Below, one piece after another: positions 56,183-59,725 of a DNA stretch of 59,725 nt. The stretch spans positions 1 to 59,725 of the forward strand of contig CAVZOP010000013.1 of assembly GCA_963776935.1 (NCBI GenBank), written 5' to 3'. Source of the DNA: JALOLG01 sp963776935. GTDB lineage: Bacteria; Actinomycetota; Acidimicrobiia; Acidimicrobiales; Ilumatobacteraceae. Numbering within the stretch: the stretch's first letter is position 1; each line of letters opens with the position of its first letter. Both the position numbers and the translations under genes were made by a program. The notes beneath the pieces are model-generated. The model had not been told where the DNA came from, made no database searches, and saw only the letters and a list, made by a program, of their open reading frames with translations.

Positions 56183-57466
56183 CGAAGCCCGATCTCGTCC
56201 AGTACGCGCTGAGTGTCGGCTCCCATCACAGGAGCGGGATGCGCCGCTGCGGGAGGGCGGGGGGCCGTCGAGAACGTGCCCGCCGGCACGGGCACCGTCG
56301 GTCCCGCCATGTCTGCGGCGACCGCTGACATGGCGACGTCCAGGTGCCAGCGCCCGCCCGCGGCCAGGGCGCTCAGCACCGCCGCGGCCGCGGTGAGACC
56401 GCTGATCGGATCGGCGACCGCGTCGCAGCAGAGGTACGGATCCGGCCCATCCCACACGACGAGACCGCCGGCCACGGCAGCGTCATCGCCGAAGCCGATG
56501 CGACTGGCGGCTTCACCGCGATAGCCGTGGCCGGTGATGGAGACCCACGCTCGCGGCCCGCTGGCGACGAGTTGCAGCGGATCGATCCCGAGCTGGGCCA
56601 GGGCACGTGGCCGCGACGCCTCGATCACCACGTCGGCGTGCTCAAGCAGCCGTTGCAGCGCCTGGTTTCCGGCACGCGTGCGCAGGTCGAGCGCGACACT
56701 GCGCTTCCGCGCGTTCATCCGGTCGAAGAACGCCGCCGATCCGCTCCGGGCGCCGTCGGGCCGCTGTGTCGACTCGACCTTGACGACGCGAAACCCGCAC
56801 TCGGCCAGCAGCGCACCGCACAGTGGGCCTGCCCACAACGAACTGAGATCGACGACAACCGTGTCGTCGACAGCACGTGGCCGGGCAGCCGGGCCGTCGA
56901 CCGGCGTGGGATGGCACGACAAGCCGGCGAACGGTGGCGGAGGTGACGAGCGGCGCTCGCCGCTCCCGGCCGCCGGGAGCATCGCGATCGGCAGGCCGAC
57001 CAGAACGCCGCGCTGGACGAGCGCGCCCGCGCGTCTTCGACGCGACCGACCGCGCGATGGCGTCCCACGCGGCGTCGTCGATCTCCGATTCGAGCCACGC
57101 AGGGACCAGATCGACATCGTCCGGGCGAGCGAGTGAGAGCGCGATCCAGCCGTCGGCCGTGCGCAAGAGCCGGGTTGCACCACCACAGCTCGTGCGGCCG
57201 CGACGGCGGAGGCCGAGCGCGCCGGCGTGTTCGGTGAGACGCTCGAGCGGGTCGACGCGGAGGACGCCTCCGACGGCGACGGCGCCGCGCTCGACGCGCG
57301 CGGCCAGCGCCGCGAGCTCCGGCACCAGCGGTGCCGGTGGGCCGAGCCCCGGCGAATCCGGTGGACCGGTGAGGAACATGCAACCGCTCGCGGCCCACCG
57401 GGCGACAACGTCGGCGGTGTCAGCCGCACGAGGCGTCGCGCCGATGCCCTCGTCCATACGAGCCAT
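56179..57466 (-). CDS. CaiB/BaiF (family III) CoA-transferase with permuted layout (one-base frameshift)
   Basis: The canonical N-terminal half of family III CoA-transferases (VVDLSSLWAGPLCGALLAECGFRVVKVESTQRPDG, FFDRMNARKRSVALDL, ADVVIEASRPRALAQLG) appears only after residue about 195. A stretch resembling the smaller domain of the family precedes it (SCGGATRLLRTADGWIALSLARPDDVDLVPAWL). Some actinobacterial members have this order. The shift lies near 57020-57040, between ARSVASKTR and ALVQRGVLVGLPIAML, with one extra base. Corrected length is about 428 residues. The catalytic Asp region is near ISGLTAAAAVLSALAAG. It is coupled to the amidohydrolase downstream and divergent from the crotonase gene. 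Confidence 0.8.
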
Positions 57467-57524
57467 GTTGGTCGCTCGGAGACCGCGCTGTGGTGCGCGA
57501 CACTCTCGGCGGAGGGTCGACGAC

Positions 57525-58547
57525 GTGCCGGTTCACCATCTCAACAGCGACGAGCTCGCCACCGAGTCGCGGCCCGGGAGCCCTCTCGCCCGGCTCACTC
57601 CTCCCGGCGCCGGCACGGTCATCGTGGTCCCTGCCGACGACGCTCCGCACGGTCCACCACCGACAGTGCACTCCGGTGTGTCGGCGGTGATCGCGGGAAT
57701 CACAACGCGACCAGCGGATCACGCGCCGGCCGGCATGCCGGCAGCACCGTGGTGCGACGTCATCGTGCCCGCCGGAGGCGGCGAGCTTGAGAAGATCGTC
57801 GCGCTCGTCGAGTCCACCCCGCTCGCAGCCATCACTCTCGCGACCTTGCTGCGTGGTGCCGAGGGCCGTTCCCTCGAGGAGGGGTTGCTTGTCGAGTCCG
57901 CCTGCTACTCGACGCTGCAAGCCGGTCCGGAGTTCGCACGGTGGCGCGAATCTCGGCCGCCGCTCCGTCGCGACCGGACCCCTGGAGAGGTCGTGCGGAT
58001 CGTGCGGTCCGGCGACGAGTTGGAGGTCATGCTCGACCGTCCGGCTGTCCGCAACGCGCTCGATGCGGAGCTCCGTGACGGTCTCCTCGAGGCACTGTCG
58101 ATCGCAGTCGCCGACCCCGACATCTCGACGGTGCACCTCCGTGGGAACGGGCCCGACTACAGCAGCGGCGGTGATCTCGACGAGTTCGGAATGTTCCCCG
58201 ATCCAGCCACTGCTCACCTCGTCCGGCTCACGGCCAGCATCGGGCGAGTACTTGCCGACCTCGGCGATCGTGTCGTCGTCCACCTCCACGGCGCCTGTTT
58301 CGGCTCGGGGATCGAGCTCCCGGCGTTCGCGAGCCGCGTCATCGCCGCGCCCGACGTGCGGATCGCGCTTCCGGAGCTCGCCCTGGGTCTGATCCCCGGT
58401 GCCGGGGGCACCGTCAGCCTGCCGCGGCGGATCGGGCGCCACCGGACCGCACAGCTCGCACTGACCGGCCGTACGATCGATGCCGTCACGGCGTTGGAGT
58501 GGGGATTGGTCGATCAGATCAACGACACCGTCCGACCTCAGCCCTGA
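57525..58547 (+). CDS. Enoyl-CoA hydratase/isomerase with N-terminal partial crotonase domain
   Basis: GTG 57525 has a GGAGG site 9 bases upstream. The 340-residue protein has a C-terminal crotonase domain: LEVMLDRPAVRNALDAELRDGL, LRGNGPDYSSGGDLDEF (oxyanion hole), VVVHLHGACFGSGIELPAFASRV and LIPGAGGTVSLPRRIG (second catalytic region). The first 130 residues (CDVIVPAGGGELEKIVALVESTPLAAITLATLLRG, then LLVESACYSTLQAGPEFARW) look like an eroded crotonase half that is also seen in some actinobacterial homologues. It probably acts in aromatic or cyclic acid degradation together with the neighbouring CoA-transferase. Confidence 0.85.
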   Translation: MPVHHLNSDELATESRPGSPLARLTPPGAGTVIVVPADDAPHGPPPTVHSGVSAVIAGITTRPADHAPAGMPAAPWCDVIVPAGGGELEKIVALVESTPLAAITLATLLRGAEGRSLEEGLLVESACYSTLQAGPEFARWRESRPPLRRDRTPGEVVRIVRSGDELEVMLDRPAVRNALDAELRDGLLEALSIAVADPDISTVHLRGNGPDYSSGGDLDEFGMFPDPATAHLVRLTASIGRVLADLGDRVVVHLHGACFGSGIELPAFASRVIAAPDVRIALPELALGLIPGAGGTVSLPRRIGRHRTAQLALTGRTIDAVTALEWGLVDQINDTVRPQP

Positions 58548-58552
58548 CGACC

Positions 58553-59396
58553 TCAGCCCTGACGACTCCAGCGCAGCGGCAGCGTGTCGAGGCCCAGCTG
58601 CCAGCCGTGCTCGACGAGCGGCTCGTTCGGAGTCGATCTCGTAGTCCGGGATCCACGTGTGCCACTCCTCCATCGCGATCAGCAGCTCGCGTCGGGCGAG
58701 GTGCGGTCCGGCGCAACGATGGGGCCCGGCGCCGAAGGCGATGTGACGATTGGGCGAGCGGTCGACCACCACGTCGGTGGCATTCGGGAACACCCGGCCA
58801 TCGCGGTTGGAGGACCACAGCGGCATCAGCACCATCTGGCCCTTCTTCATCGGGCAACCCTCGTAGTCGATGTCGGCAGCCAGTTTGCGTGCCGGTGGCA
58901 CGAACGCGAACACACGAAGCATCTCTTCGATCGCGGTCGGAAACCCGGAGGGATCCTGCGACCAACCGAGCGCGGTCGGCGGGGTTCGTGGCGAGGTGGT
59001 GGAAGTTGAACCCGAGTTGACTCTTGGTCGTGTCGAGTCCCCGCCAGCACCAGCGTGACGAGGATCGACAGCAGGTACTCCTGACTGATCGGCTCGCCAT
59101 CGATCCGCGCCTGCAGGAAGTGGGTCACCATGTCGTGTTCGGATCTCGCGGATTGCTGCGGCGGTCGTCGAGCAACTCCACGAAGTAGTCGGACAGGGCG
59201 GCGTTGGCCTCGGCGCCACGGCGGTGTCGGTCCCGGCGAGGCCGAGGAAGATCTTGCGTACCCAGTCGACCATCTGTGGAGCGTCCTCGAGCGGAGGACC
59301 CAAGGCGATGAGGAACACCTGCGTCGGAAACACGTCGGCGAACTCATGGATGAAGTCTCCGCCGTCGACCTCGTTCCAGAACGCGGGACACTGCAC
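58553..59396 (-). pseudogene. Cytochrome P450 pseudogene, N-terminally truncated with several frameshifts
   Basis: Core P450 motifs survive in pieces: DVFPTQVFLIALGPPLED, the I-helix LVTLVLAGLDTTKSQLGF, the ExxR helix IEEMLRVFAFVPPARKL, and the heme loop FGAGPHRCAGPHLARRE (Cys ligand). They occupy different frames. Shifts are needed near 59218, 59138, 59040, 58965 and 58630. The first 100 or so residues (A and B helices) are missing; the visible start is at 59396, next to a palindrome-rich promoter region. The family-like C-terminus (NEPLVEHGWQLGLDTLPLRW) ends at TGA 58553-58555. Just outside the end, GACCTCAGCCCTGAC is duplicated (58544-58573). Confidence 0.82.
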
Positions 59397-59411
59397 GCCC
59401 GCAGAACTCTA

Positions 59412-59468
59412 TTCATCATGATGAACCGCGTCAAGAATCATGGCCCTTCGAATATTTCTCATGATGAA
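59412..59468. promoter_or_regulatory. Two palindromic operator-like sites upstream of the P450 and lipoprotein genes
   Basis: TTCATCATGATGAA (59412-59425) is a perfect 14-base palindrome. A near copy TTCTCATGATGAA lies at 59456-59468, 44 bases further. Both sit in the AT-richest stretch of the window. A TTGACA box at 59473-59478 follows the second, on the strand reading towards the lipoprotein gene. The arrangement suits a dimeric repressor of TetR or MarR type. No regulator is encoded nearby in the window. Confidence 0.6.
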
Positions 59469-59621
59469 CTATTGACATTCACGATGCGATGCGATGAAGT
59501 ACGGGGGTTCGACAGGGGCGTCCCGATGTCGGCGCTTCAGTTGTGCGGAGTGCACCGGCTGATCGTCATCGACGCGTCCCCGCGGACAGCCCGACCGACT
59601 CACCAGATCCCCGAGGACACG

Positions 59622-59725
59622 ATGCTCCAGACACTCCCCGTCCGTGGAAAGCGGTTCACAGCGGCAGCGATCATCGCCGCTGGATTGCTGATCGCCGCGT
59701 GCGGCGACGACGACAGCGAAAGCAC
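59622..59725 (+). CDS. Lipoprotein, N-terminal fragment at window edge
   Basis: ATG 59622 follows GAGGA at a suitable distance and begins MLQTLPVRGKRFTAAAIIAAGLLIAACGDDDSES. This is a lipoprotein signal peptide with lipobox IAAC. The mature acidic start is common for substrate-binding proteins of ABC transporters in actinobacteria, but only 34 residues are visible, so the family cannot be named. Confidence 0.75.
   Translation, partial: MLQTLPVRGKRFTAAAIIAAGLLIAACGDDDSES

Overview
The window is GC-rich actinobacterial DNA. A dnaK-grpE-dnaJ-hspR operon preceded by a HAIR-type operator, a phenylacetyl-CoA epoxidase operon, a bifunctional-type Dcd, GTG/TTG starts and lipoproteins opening with ACGDD point to Actinobacteria. 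The overall flavour (threonine-rich stalks, CaiB/crotonase/P450 catabolic genes) suggests an Ilumatobacter-like member of Acidimicrobiia, but that lineage call is inference.

Layout. 1-4.9 kb (minus): phenylacetate operon paaI-paaA-paaD-paaB-paaC-enoyl-CoA hydratase, headed by a DUF3445 oxidative N-demethylase-like gene. 4.9-9.3 kb (plus): secreted CAP protein, SNF2 helicase and its SWIM zinc-finger partner. 9.3-22.9 kb: an envelope cluster with MoxR ATPase, DUF58 protein and a transglutaminase-like membrane protein that lacks its catalytic Cys and His; then a convergent 1.5-kresidue protein of tandem cadherin/Ig-like repeats, a divergent FHA-FtsK/EccC-like ATPase, and an ASKHA/PilM-like protein. 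22.8-27.4 kb: chaperone operon and cytidine deaminase. 27.4-33.5 kb: a deleted oxidoreductase remnant, an amidohydrolase, and sulfate-activation genes cysD-cysN-cysC behind an M14 carboxypeptidase. 33.5-39.6 kb: gpmA, a repeat array, a small zinc-cluster protein, a cyclic-nucleotide-binding protein, a CCG-domain Fe-S oxidoreductase, dcd and tRNA-Gly(CCC). 39.5-54.75 kb: a looser, gene-poor segment bounded by the tRNA-Gly and a second copy of its 3' end, best read as an integrated island without a visible integrase. It holds a BBE-type flavoenzyme with a divergent HxlR regulator, a GNAT enzyme, a DUF6174 lipoprotein, an SRPBCC protein, a candidate selenoprotein, a flavoprotein monooxygenase, a PlsC acyltransferase, a protein with a 66-bp tandem repeat and a large LuxR regulator. 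54.7-59.7 kb: catabolic genes (amidohydrolase, CoA-transferase, crotonase, decayed P450) and the start of a lipoprotein.

The most interesting signal is the gene at 45749-46912, a glycine/betaine/D-proline reductase B-like protein whose single in-frame TGA falls at the redox UxxC position of the family. It reads as an unannotated selenoprotein.

A caution applies throughout. At least ten otherwise conserved genes carry one-base frameshifts, including housekeeping gpmA, and several more carry internal deletions. Indel errors in the assembly are the simplest explanation for the single-base shifts. The deletions and the P450 look more like real decay, or collapsed assembly.
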